DNA of 64,000 nt from Cognatundibacterium jejuense (GTDB lineage Bacteria > Pseudomonadota > Gammaproteobacteria > Burkholderiales > Burkholderiaceae_D): positions 62,001 to 126,000 of the forward strand of contig NZ_JACOFV010000014.1 of the NCBI RefSeq assembly GCF_014284255.1, in the 5' to 3' direction. Numbering within the stretch: position 1 is the first letter of the stretch; each line of letters begins with the position of its first letter. This document shows, piece by piece, positions 46,307 to 55,800 of this stretch. The translations under genes were made by a program, and so were the position numbers. A model generated the notes under the pieces. That model saw only the letters and a list, made by a program, of their open reading frames with translations. It did not search any database and was not told the DNA's origin.

Positions 46307-46345
46307 GTTGTAAGCCATTTTGCTTACAACGCCCGTCAAGCGGGC
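46307..46345 (-). promoter_or_regulatory. Two adjoining hairpins in the scpB leader region
   Basis: A perfect 9-bp stem (46307-46315 with 46322-46330, loop CATTTT) is directly joined to a 5-bp GC stem (GCCCG-TCAAG-CGGGC, 46331-46345). They lie about 100-135 bp upstream of the scpB start. The lack of a good U-tract speaks against a simple terminator. Confidence 0.45.
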
Positions 46346-46510
46346 AGATCAGGGAGTTTTGGAAGCGCAACAACTGCTTTACGCCCTACCCATCAATTCA
46401 GTAGACACTAGATTGTAGTCCAGAATCGGCGTAGCAATCAAAAATAAATTGTCTACATGCAAAAAAAGCTACGCTTCAGGTGATTTTTTTGAACTTTCAA
46501 ACAGCTATTA

Positions 46511-46543
46511 TTAACTATTTATTAACTATTTATTAACTATTTA
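46511..46543. repeat. Three perfect tandem copies of TTAACTATTTA
   Basis: The 11-bp unit repeats at 46511-46521, 46522-46532 and 46533-46543, with a degraded fourth copy (TTAAATAAATT). The period is close to one helical turn, so a protein could bind each copy on the same face, or the DNA may bend or melt there. Confidence 0.7.
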
Positions 46544-46797
46544 TTAAATAAATTTAGCTCAACAAACCAACCACCAAAAACAGAAGTGAAATCTAAAATC
46601 ACAATAACATCAATGAAATCAATCACTTCTAAACTTTCGGTTGTTCCATTATACCCGTTTTAACCACTCCCCAGTCAAAGTTATACGCCTGAATCAGCCC
46701 CACTTCCAAAACAAAGCCATTATTATTTTTTTAAAATCCAAAAGACCGCTGATCACATGACAACACCCAGAAAAACCAAAAATCATACTTTTATAAC

Positions 46798-47613
46798 TTA
46801 AGGATTGCAGTAATCGCAGTAATTTGCAGTGACTTCGGAACGTAAATGCTTTTCAGATTCAAACCCACAAGCAACACATTTAAACACCACTGCTCGTGCT
46901 TGCTGCGTAGGCATATGACACTCCTCACACAGTGCGCCCAAGACCGGCGCGTGTGCGCCAAATCCCGGCGCCTGACATTGTGGACAATGGGTAGCAAGTC
47001 TGGTCGCCAAATCTTGTGCACAACGCGCAATCATCTGCATACGCTTAGGATTGCGATGCGCACGCATATCGGTAGCCAAATCCACCGCCCCGTATTCCAG
47101 CGCCTTACTTACACAAATACTCAAAGCCTGCATATCTGAACACGACTTATCATAGATGATGCCATCCGGCTGCCCCACCACTATTCCGTGCTGCGGAAAG
47201 CCGATGGCAGCGGCAAATGTCAGTGCCTCCTCCAGATCACTCACACATTTATTTGCGTAATTTGTTTCTGGACCTTGTACAAAAGCACTGATTTCAAGTT
47301 GCTCTTCAGCATCATACCAAACCAGAACTTCTCGCCCCCAACCGGTAATGCCAAACCATGGGTCACCGCCAAAACTTCCTTCGCTGCCGATGCCAAATCT
47401 GGCACCACTAAGACTACACGCGAGCTGCGCTTTACGCCTGGCGGCTTCCAGCATAGTGCCTTCACGCGCGATTTCACCAGTAAAAGTGCCCAAGCTATCA
47501 GTATTAAAATCGCTCACTGTAAATACAGCATAACCAGCTTGCGCAAGTGGCTCCTCGAGGGCCACCTGCTTTCCATGACAAGTCAGTAGTGCCGTGGGAT
47601 ACAAATTACTCAT
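46798..47613 (-). CDS. DUF6671-like zinc-ribbon protein coupled to dabA, 271 aa
   Basis: The N-terminal about 190 residues form a mixed domain starting Y-P-T-A-L-L-T-C-H-G-K-Q and including R-F-G-I-G-S-E-G-S-F-G-G-D-P. D-M-R-A-H-R-N-P-K-R follows. The C-terminus has four C-x-x-C pairs (H-C-P-Q-C, L-C-E-E-C, F-K-C-V-A-C and Y-C-D-Y-C), enough for two zinc sites. I recall this layout as DUF6671; the label is tentative. The ATG at 47611-47613 overlaps the dabA stop (ATGA), so it is translated with dabA, which suggests a role linked to inorganic carbon uptake. The actual activity is unknown. Confidence 0.78.
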   Translation of the reverse strand: MSNLYPTALLTCHGKQVALEEPLAQAGYAVFTVSDFNTDSLGTFTGEIAREGTMLEAARRKAQLACSLSGARFGIGSEGSFGGDPWFGITGWGREVLVWYDAEEQLEISAFVQGPETNYANKCVSDLEEALTFAAAIGFPQHGIVVGQPDGIIYDKSCSDMQALSICVSKALEYGAVDLATDMRAHRNPKRMQMIARCAQDLATRLATHCPQCQAPGFGAHAPVLGALCEECHMPTQQARAVVFKCVACGFESEKHLRSEVTANYCDYCNP

Positions 47614-50150
47614 ACTTGCGCAGACTCCAATACCCATTGATGAGCAGCGTCGCCATTTTCAGTACTCTTCACGTAACGATAAACCTCACCGCATTCAGGA
47701 TCAATACTAAACAAATGCAACCAGCCGCCATCAACCAACTGCCATAATTTTTCATGCTTATGTACGATGCCAGAAATGATGTCGCGCGGCGCTTCCATCC
47801 ACACTGAAAGACGCAAAGGCGTATGCACCCAGTCATCCCCGTCGTGCAAAGATTGCAGCGGCAAGCCTATGCGCAGATCGCCACCGTTACCTTCAAATAC
47901 CCCAATATGACCGCCGACGACATTATGCAAAACCTTATTGCCGCTACCCCATCGACGGTTATCTACGGTCGATGCAAAATATTGCATGTTAATCCAATGC
48001 GCCACCAACACTGGCGCGGTTAATATCTGCTCAAGGACTGCGTTACCAGCATCTTCTGCATGGTTATAATCATGCAGAAAACTTCTGCCGTGCAAATTCA
48101 TATGCTGCGTACGCTGACGTGGTGCGGCGATGAAAGCGGCGTTATTTGCCAGACCCCATTCAGGGCGAACTTGCGACCAGTCGCCTGCTCTCTCGCGCAT
48201 CGATTCCATCAATGCTTCCGGTTTAGACGCTGGCATACCCATGGTTGGAGCGCGCTCTTCGCGTATGCGCTGCCCGGCTTGTGCTAGCCAGGCGCGTACC
48301 TGCTCCAGCTCAGCAATTTTCTTCACATCATCCTGCACGTCAAACAAACGAATTTCATCCGTGGTCGTATTATGCAACCCAGCGACGAACAGGGTATCCT
48401 CAGGAACATCGATGCCTTTTGCGCGCAGACCATAACGAATATCAACGCGATTCAACAAATGAGCCAGAACCCGGGCATTCACCTCACCAGTCTGACCGCA
48501 ACACGCTCCACAATCAAGACCTGCAGCATGCGGATTGTTTGCAGTCTGACTGCCGTGTCCGACTAACAAAATCACTGGCGCAAAGTCAGATGTCATCGAC
48601 ATGGCACGCAATATCCCCGCGACCAGATCGATCGATTCATCCACGCCGATGTTTTCAAGAACCGGAACCAGGCGATCACGCTCTGACGCGCTTAAAGCTG
48701 CGGTGTCGGCGGCTTTCTCTTTTGTACTATGCAGACTGGATTTAACGAGCTTCCATGCATAACTCAAGCCTGTCGTTTCAACAAAACCAAAGCCACTGCT
48801 TGCGGTGGTACGGAAACGTTCCCATGCCTGCGCCACACCTAGCCGCAAGCGACGTTGTGCAAATAAATTTTGAGTTTTTTCACGATCACTTGAGACCGAT
48901 ACGACTCGCATTTTTGGCGCTAATAAGCCCGGCAATTGTGGGCGTGCCTCATGACCAGCAAACGGCAAGTATTCGATCGGCAAACCAAAAAAACCCGCAA
49001 AACCGTGCGTGCGTATCGATGGGTCACTTGCTTCCAACGCACGACGCATACGTTCTGAGCGCACATCAATACAAAACACCGCTTGCATTGCTGGTCGCGC
49101 AGATTTTGTAGATTCAGGTGTTGATTTAACCTGCAGTGCAAGACCTTGATTCACCTGTGCTTGCCATGTTAATTCCAATGCATCTTGCCATATCCAATCG
49201 TAGGAATTGCCAGACTCCTTCACCGGCAAACCGCGCCCGGCATGCCAAGCATCCACCACATCTTCATTCTGACTGCTATCGGCAAGCACCCATTCCCACG
49301 CCAGCCGTATCGCCAACAATTGCTGCAAATGGTTATCTGTTTTTCCTTGCAAGCCCGCTTGCCAATTCAAATAAGCGCACCACGCTGCCCAGCCATTAAT
49401 ACTCAACAATAAAGCAGTAAAGTAAGTTTCGTATTCTTCTGGTTTGATTCTTAACTTTTCGCAGACGACTTCTATCAATTTTTCATGCGTGTCTGGCAAA
49501 GCTGCTATACGGTCGGCGATACCATCAATGCCTGTAAATAAGGATGGGCCATTGTCATAAGAAGCAATTTCACGCCACGCCACATATAGGGATGTGGCGT
49601 GTGTCAATTTCCATCGAGCCTGCCCCTCATCAAACCATGAGGCACAATGCTGCCCAATTGCGTGCGTCACTACATCGCGACATGCTGGCTGGTGCGCCAA
49701 ATCACGCTGCGCATCTAATGCATCTGTCAACAACATAAAACGGGCAGATTCACTTGAACTAGCAGAACAAGCTTGAATGAAACTCGCGATGTCCAGTGTT
49801 AAGCCATGCTGTTTTATTGCCTTTGCGAGCGCAGCTTCAGAAATACGTTTGCTCTTAAATTCAGCCAAATACCATTCGGCAGGCATGGTCAGACGTGTGC
49901 CGCACAAATGCGACATCATGTCAGAGACTTTTTGTACAGATTGATCGACAAAGCCCCACCAAGGATTGACGGCAATCAATCTGTCTAGCGGCCATGTTGG
50001 TGCAACCCGATTGCACGCCACCTGAATCGCTTGTGCCAATGCAACTTGCTGATCTTCGACAGAAGCTTGGCGCCACGATGCATTAGGAATAATCGGCGCT
50101 GCGGGTGCGACCGGCGCGACCGGCAAAGTTGACGGAACGGCAGACATCAT
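47610..50150 (-). CDS. dabA: Inorganic carbon transporter subunit DabA (DUF2309), 846 aa
   Basis: This is a long soluble protein with the beta-carbonic-anhydrase-like zinc residues of the DabA family: C360 and D362 (F-C-I-D-V-R-S-E), H532 (V-G-H-G-S-Q-T) and C547 (L-D-C-G-A-C-C-G). The spacing matches C351/D353/H524/C539 of the Halothiobacillus protein. DabA works with DabB at the inner membrane to turn CO2 into trapped bicarbonate, driven by a cation gradient. Its start overlaps the dabB stop and its stop overlaps the zinc-ribbon gene. No carboxysome or RuBisCO genes are in the window, so bicarbonate may serve carboxylases of central metabolism. Confidence 0.95.
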   Translation of the reverse strand: MMSAVPSTLPVAPVAPAAPIIPNASWRQASVEDQQVALAQAIQVACNRVAPTWPLDRLIAVNPWWGFVDQSVQKVSDMMSHLCGTRLTMPAEWYLAEFKSKRISEAALAKAIKQHGLTLDIASFIQACSASSSESARFMLLTDALDAQRDLAHQPACRDVVTHAIGQHCASWFDEGQARWKLTHATSLYVAWREIASYDNGPSLFTGIDGIADRIAALPDTHEKLIEVVCEKLRIKPEEYETYFTALLLSINGWAAWCAYLNWQAGLQGKTDNHLQQLLAIRLAWEWVLADSSQNEDVVDAWHAGRGLPVKESGNSYDWIWQDALELTWQAQVNQGLALQVKSTPESTKSARPAMQAVFCIDVRSERMRRALEASDPSIRTHGFAGFFGLPIEYLPFAGHEARPQLPGLLAPKMRVVSVSSDREKTQNLFAQRRLRLGVAQAWERFRTTASSGFGFVETTGLSYAWKLVKSSLHSTKEKAADTAALSASERDRLVPVLENIGVDESIDLVAGILRAMSMTSDFAPVILLVGHGSQTANNPHAAGLDCGACCGQTGEVNARVLAHLLNRVDIRYGLRAKGIDVPEDTLFVAGLHNTTTDEIRLFDVQDDVKKIAELEQVRAWLAQAGQRIREERAPTMGMPASKPEALMESMRERAGDWSQVRPEWGLANNAAFIAAPRQRTQHMNLHGRSFLHDYNHAEDAGNAVLEQILTAPVLVAHWINMQYFASTVDNRRWGSGNKVLHNVVGGHIGVFEGNGGDLRIGLPLQSLHDGDDWVHTPLRLSVWMEAPRDIISGIVHKHEKLWQLVDGGWLHLFSIDPECGEVYRYVKSTENGDAAHQWVLESAQV

Positions 50151-51790
50151 AATTTTTCCTTATTATTAAAACGAGAGCCAGCAACGTTAAGGGGACGATT
50201 TCTTTTACTATCGGTCAATCGTGCAGGCCAGATACGGAGCGTCAGGTAAGTCACCATTTCATCGAGATGAAAGCCGGCAAATGCCCGCGGGTGGAGCCAG
50301 CGAGACAGCGCACCACGAGGAGAGCCAAGAACAATCTGCTGCACAATTAACAAGCCAAACAAACAAATCGCCGCAAAAATAATACTAAAAATGGAAGGGG
50401 GCATCGTTGACGCTGGCAATAATCGACCAAAAATAAAGTGCCAGATGCCGTACAGTAAAGAGAGGCCAAATGCGTAAATCGTCAACAGTATCACCTGATA
50501 CCAGCCACGATTCTCTGACGGCGAACTAACCAATGGCAGCAGTCCGCTCGCCAGCACACCACCGAGCAACCAGATGACAGCATCATGACGCGGATCCAAA
50601 CCGGTCAACCAGCCAGATAACATCAACGCCAACCCAAGTCCGGCAAACGCCAGGCAAAGCTGTGCAAAATTCAGTGGATGTGTCGCCGGAGCAATATGCA
50701 ACATGCGTTGTCGCGATACCGTTTCACCTGCTGCCAAAAACGCATAAGCCTTATATAAAGAATGCGCCAAAAGATGCAGCAAGGCCAAGGAGTATGCGCC
50801 CAAACCAATCTCTAACAGCATAAAGCCCATTTGTGCACAAGTCGACCACGCCAACATTACCTTGACACTGATACGCGTCATCATTACCAACGCCGCCAAG
50901 GTCGCGGTAATACTACCAACCATCACCAACAGCAGTTGTGCCGCCGGTACCAATTCAAGCAAACCAGAGACACGTAATAAAATAAATCCGCCGATATTCA
51001 CAATTCCTGCATGCAGCAAAGCAGATACCGGCGTTGGTGCTTCCATCACTTGCAGCAACCAACCGTGCAACGGGAGCTGTGCGCATTTCAGAATCGCACT
51101 GATCACAAACAAGTAAGCGGCAATTTCTATGTTGGTATCGGCCTCGTGAACATTGACCAAAGCAATTGCTATTCGATCCAACTCCAAGGTATCGAAACGA
51201 ACATAAAGCAACAAAGTTGCGACCAGCGTCAGCACATCGGCAGCCCGACTGATAAAGAATTTCTTATGTGCTGCCATTAACGCAGCAGGCCGATCTTTGT
51301 AAAAAATTAATAGTTGATGCAAAGCCAGACTGCTGGCACTCCACGCCAGACAGACCAAGAGCAAATTATTGAAGATAACCAATAGCCAGACTGTAGCGAG
51401 TGTCAGGCATAACCAGATCAGATAATGCGCAAGACCCTTGTCTCCGGCAAGGTAATTACGTGAGTAACGTAAAATGACCCAACCAAGAAAAGCGGTCAGT
51501 AATAACATCATGACGCTTAAAGCATCCAATCTGACGGAAGGACACCAATCAGAAAAACTTGCGCTACCAGAACCATTAAGCCCAACCTCAATCGCGGAAA
51601 GCAAAGCGGTCAACATCGCCAGCAAAGCCCCTCCCTCTGCAAATGACCAGGCCCGCGCCAAATGCTGCGACCCACGGTTTGCCATCCACGCTGCAAGCAA
51701 TAAACTCCCGGGCAACAGAAGTATCAACAGCGCCAACATCGCCTGCAATGAGGGACCAGCAGTAGGAAAAACAGTGGAAATATCCGGCAT
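50147..51790 (-). CDS. dabB: Inorganic carbon transporter subunit DabB (NuoL/MrpA-like), 547 aa
   Basis: A membrane protein with about fourteen helices of the proton-pumping NuoL/MrpA family. It has R-Y-S-R-N-Y-L-A-G-D-K-G, K-C-A-Q-L-P-L-H-G-W-L, M-E-A-P-T-P-V-S-A-L-L-H-A-G-I-V-N and A-H-S-L-Y-K-A-Y-A-F-L. The K-x-x-Q-x-P-x-H-x-W and P-T-P-V-S-A-L-L-H-A motifs are the channel core. It provides the cation flux that powers DabA. I chose the ATG at 51788-51790, which has GGAG 8 nt upstream; a GTG three codons earlier is closer to that site. It is the first gene of the operon, facing a divergent LysR gene. Confidence 0.95.
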   Translation of the reverse strand: MPDISTVFPTAGPSLQAMLALLILLLPGSLLLAAWMANRGSQHLARAWSFAEGGALLAMLTALLSAIEVGLNGSGSASFSDWCPSVRLDALSVMMLLLTAFLGWVILRYSRNYLAGDKGLAHYLIWLCLTLATVWLLVIFNNLLLVCLAWSASSLALHQLLIFYKDRPAALMAAHKKFFISRAADVLTLVATLLLYVRFDTLELDRIAIALVNVHEADTNIEIAAYLFVISAILKCAQLPLHGWLLQVMEAPTPVSALLHAGIVNIGGFILLRVSGLLELVPAAQLLLVMVGSITATLAALVMMTRISVKVMLAWSTCAQMGFMLLEIGLGAYSLALLHLLAHSLYKAYAFLAAGETVSRQRMLHIAPATHPLNFAQLCLAFAGLGLALMLSGWLTGLDPRHDAVIWLLGGVLASGLLPLVSSPSENRGWYQVILLTIYAFGLSLLYGIWHFIFGRLLPASTMPPSIFSIIFAAICLFGLLIVQQIVLGSPRGALSRWLHPRAFAGFHLDEMVTYLTLRIWPARLTDSKRNRPLNVAGSRFNNKEKL

Positions 51791-51844
51791 AAAAAGCACT
51801 CCAGGTGATGTACGTGATAGCTATTGTCCCAACATTTCGGTATA

Positions 51845-51865
51845 TTGACTAATAAATTATGTCAA
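51845..51865. promoter_or_regulatory. LysR-type operator TTGAC-N11-GTCAA
   Basis: A perfect 5-bp dyad with an 11-nt spacer lies between dabB and the divergent LysR gene (about 55 bp from the dabB start and 23 bp from the regulator start). LysR regulators usually bind such T-N11-A dyads in the shared promoter region, so this is a good site for the neighbouring regulator. Confidence 0.6.
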
Positions 51866-51887
51866 CGAATTGCATTGATAATCATCT

Positions 51888-52838
51888 ATGAACATCCGCC
51901 ATTTGAGCTTCAGGCTATTACAAGTGTATGTACAGGTTGCCCGAATTGGCAACATTTCAGCTGCAGCCAGAGCCTTACATCTGACCCAACCCACCGTGTC
52001 ACTCCAACTAAAAAAATTGCGGGAAGCCGTTGGTGAGCCATTGTTCGCTAATCGCGATGGAAAAATGGAACTAACCCATGTCGGCGAGGAGCTATACCGG
52101 GCAGCCTGCGACGTTCTGGTGCGCTTTGATGACTTTAACGGCTTTCTGGAGCAAGCACGTGGCGGCAGCTCAGGACATATCAATATTGGTATTGTAACCA
52201 CTGCCAAATATGTACTACCAAGGATACTTGGTGCTTTTTACAAGCTATTCCCACATATCGGCGTCACCTTAAACATCGGCAACCGTGCACACATTCTGGA
52301 GCGTTTTTCTAAGCAAGAGGATGATTTATACGTTTTCAGCCATCCGCCGAGCGGTAATGCGGTACAAGCAACCCGCATACTTAAAAATCCGCTACAAATT
52401 ATCGCCCCGTTCGACCACTGGGCAGTCAGCCGTGAAAGTCTGGAATTTGCCGAGATCAGAAACGAACGCTTCCTGATTCGCGAACCCGGATCAGCAACCA
52501 GAATGATGTTTGAATCCTGGCTTAGTAGTCAGGGTATAGAGCTGGGCGACACCATGCAAATAGAAAGCAATGAGGCGATACGCCTGAGCACCGCTTCTGG
52601 CCTTGGTTTGTCAGTTATTTCTGCTCATACTTTATACGAAGGACAAGAAAAACTGGCAGTACTGCCTGTACATAACTTCCCACTAGAAAGTCACTGGTAT
52701 CTGGTCAGCAGAAAAGACCGTCGCCTGCCACACGCTGCCATGCAATTAATCCAGTTTATGGCAGAACATTTACAAGAATGCGTAGAACCGCAATGGGTTG
52801 CGCCTAATATCGCGAATCTGGCGGAAAATTTCAATTAA
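51888..52838 (+). CDS. LysR-type regulator, CbbR/CmpR-like, divergent from dabBA, 316 aa
   Basis: The N-terminal winged helix has N-I-S-A-A-A-R-A-L-H-L-T-Q-P-T-V-S-L-Q-L-K-K-L. The effector domain has G-I-V-T-T-A-K-Y-V-L-P, as in CbbR and CmpR, and ends near residue 295. CbbR-type proteins sense metabolites such as NADPH or 2-phosphoglycolate and control carbon fixation or bicarbonate uptake genes. The position, divergent from dabBA over a TTGAC-N11-GTCAA dyad, supports control of dabBA and of itself. The ribosome site is weak. Confidence 0.9.
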   Translation: MNIRHLSFRLLQVYVQVARIGNISAAARALHLTQPTVSLQLKKLREAVGEPLFANRDGKMELTHVGEELYRAACDVLVRFDDFNGFLEQARGGSSGHINIGIVTTAKYVLPRILGAFYKLFPHIGVTLNIGNRAHILERFSKQEDDLYVFSHPPSGNAVQATRILKNPLQIIAPFDHWAVSRESLEFAEIRNERFLIREPGSATRMMFESWLSSQGIELGDTMQIESNEAIRLSTASGLGLSVISAHTLYEGQEKLAVLPVHNFPLESHWYLVSRKDRRLPHAAMQLIQFMAEHLQECVEPQWVAPNIANLAENFN

Positions 52839-52871
52839 AACGGAGACCACAGTTGCGTGCCCTCCTTACCA

Positions 52872-55800
52872 TCAAATAACACTGCCAGAGCTGTTGGCAC
52901 TCAATGGTAAAACCAAGGTAAACGTGGAGCCCAAGCCAGGATGACTTTCCACACTGATTTTTCCGTTGAGAATCGAACTGACAATATTGTATGTAACACT
53001 AAGTCCCAATCCAGAACCACCCTGACCTAGTTTCGTGGTAAAAAATGGTTCAAAGATATGTTTAATATTTTTTTCCGGAATTCCGAGACCATTGTCTTTA
53101 AATTGAATGACGACGTGCTGTTGATCGTTTACTCTGGCTAAAATGTGCATCGATCCATTTTTTACTCCATCGAACCCATGGACGATCGCATTTTGAAGTA
53201 AATTAATCAAAACTTGACCTAAAGGACCAGGATAGCTATCCATGACGATATCAGAAGGAATATCGGCAGTAATAGTATGACCAGACAGACGAATTTGATT
53301 ATTCATCGTGGTCAATATTTCTTTCACCGTTAATTCGAGATTGAAGCTGCGTTGTTTATCACTTGTTTGATCAACAGACACCTGTTTAAAGCTACTAACC
53401 AAACGTGAACTCGTTGCCAAAGTTCTGAGCAAAACTTTACACGCATCTACACATTGTTCGGTAAGTTTCAAAAATTCTGATCGCTTGATTGCCCCCGATG
53501 CGACTACGTTTGAAATGCCGCGCAGATGGTCTTCGATAGAACTGGCGATAAGCAGACTATTACCAATTGGCGTATTGAGTTCGTGCGCAATGCCAGCGAC
53601 CAGAGAACCTAATGCCGCTAATTTTTCACGCTCAACGAGCTGACTTTGAGTTGAAATTAATTGCTGATAAGTTTCTGAATTGTGTAACGCCACCCCGACG
53701 TAAGATGCCAACGTACGCAAAATATCGAGATCAGTGTCATGGTATGCGAATTTTTTCTCACTTTGCACACTAATGACTCCACGTATCGTGCCACTAACAA
53801 AAAAAGGAACGTACAACATCGATAACTTGGTTTTTATCTCGTGCGAAACTACAACCAGAGTTTTATCAACAATGTTTTTCTCAGAGAATATCCACTCTGG
53901 TAATAAACCATCCTTAGATTTTTCCAACTCCCAATCATTGATCAAAATGTCGACTTCATCATTGAGACACTTTGTACTCAATACGGTTTTATTGCGACTA
54001 TCAAAGCAAAATGAAGGCAGTGATACGCCATCATCAAATACACAAGAAAACATCATCTGCTGCTCTTGCGGAAGGTAAAATCCTATCGCAAAATAATCGA
54101 CATCCATCAATGAATTTACTTGTTCGTAGAGGACGCGAATGATCGCTTCCTGATCTAAATTTGCCGTAATTTTCTTACCTATTTCACTCAAAACAGAGAT
54201 GTTGTGGTGCGCCTGCTCAACTTCCGCTTTCTGCTTTTGTAACTCCTCAGTGCGTTTTTTTACCGTGAGTTCCAGCATGTTTTTTTGATTTTTAAGTATT
54301 TTTTCACGAGAAATTAATAAAGTAGCCACTACAAATAAAAAGGCGCACAGGGAACAAATTCGAAACCACCAGGTTTTCCAATAAGGTGGAGTTACTGTAA
54401 TAATGACACTAGCCCCTTCCTGGTTCCAAACGCCATCCTTGTTGCTTGCAATGACCTTAAAAACGTAGCGCCCGGGATCGAGATTGGTATAGTTAGCATA
54501 GCGTTTTGACGCATCTGTATTTATCCAATTTTTATCAAAGCCCTGCAGTTGGTAAGCATACGAATTCTGAGAAGGGGCAGCGAAATGTAACGCCGCAAAT
54601 TCAATGTCGAATGAAGAATCTGGGTAAACAATTTTAATTTCTCTGGGCGCCTGGGACGGCTGATCACCGGAAAAAATTGTCGCCCCTGGATTGACTAAAG
54701 TCTTTTTTACCACCGACAGATTATTTATGACAATTTTTGGTGCCTGATGATTTTCGCGAATATCATCCGCAAAAAACGAGGTAAACCCGTTAAAACTACC
54801 AAAATGAATTTGACCATCTGCAGTTGTTGCGCCAGCGCCAATCAAATAAGAACCCTCAACGATGCCATCACTGGCCGTATAATTTTTATAGGCACCCGAT
54901 TGCGGATCAATTTTTGAGATTCCAGATATTTTACTGATCCAAATATTGCCACGTGGGTCTTCGGCGATCGCCCCGATCGATTCAGAAGAACCATCGATTT
55001 TAGTTGGATAAAAACGAAAACTTATATTATTACCACTTAGCCTGTTCATGCGGTTCAGTCCGCCAGAAGTACCAACCCACACGACTCCTTTGACGTCTCG
55101 GTACAGAAACTGAACACGATCATGACTGAGACTATCTGCTTTATCAGCATGATGTAAAAAATGGGAAAAGCTACGCGAATCTGAATCAAAGCGTTCAAGC
55201 CCGCTAAACGTCCCTATCCAAATATTTCCATCAACATCTTCAATAATCGAAAATGTCCAATTGTTTATTAAACTATGCGGATTTACCGGATCATGCGTAA
55301 AAAGCTGAAATGGAGATGCGGAAGTTGGGCGATACAAAACCCCGCCACGCGTAGCAATCCACATGCCGCCGGAACGGTCAAAGTGAACATCTTCAATATT
55401 ATTAATGTCAGGCTTATCACTTAAAGGGACGTGAATAAATTGCTGCTTTTCCTGGTTAAACAGATCAAGCCCGGCAGTTGTGCCGACCCATAATTGATTA
55501 TTACTGTCGCGCCGGACGTTCCTAACTTGATTGCTAACTAAACTGTGTGGATCTTTCGCGTTATGCTTCCACAGCTTAAATTCATGCGAATTCAAATCAA
55601 ACAGCATCAAACCACTACTGATCGTCCCAAGCCATAAGCGATTTTTCCCTGCATCCATAATAAACCGGATACGACTATCATTAACACCAGTAGCATCATT
55701 CATTATCTGCACAAAGCGTTTAAATCCGCCACTGGCAAGATCGACACTGCTTATGCCACCAGAATGGGTTGCAATCCAAAGCGTGCCATTGGTATCTTGA

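Larger units (their letters stand above)
46211..46797. other. 590-bp spacer with hairpins and AT-rich tandem repeats
   Basis: No gene was recognised. Two hairpins adjoin: GTTGTAAGC/GCTTACAAC (46307-46330) and GCCCG-TCAAG-CGGGC (46331-46345). GCGTAGC (about 46422) and GCTACGC (about 46469) form a wider dyad. Three perfect 11-bp repeats follow at 46511-46543. The region is upstream of scpB and downstream of the DUF6671 gene on the same strand, so it may hold a terminator, the scpB promoter and an undescribed RNA. Confidence 0.45.

Noticed and set aside
46511-46543. CRISPR-like repeat
   Set aside because: Units are only 11 bp and directly tandem with no spacers, so it is not a CRISPR array. No other array-like pattern was seen in the window.
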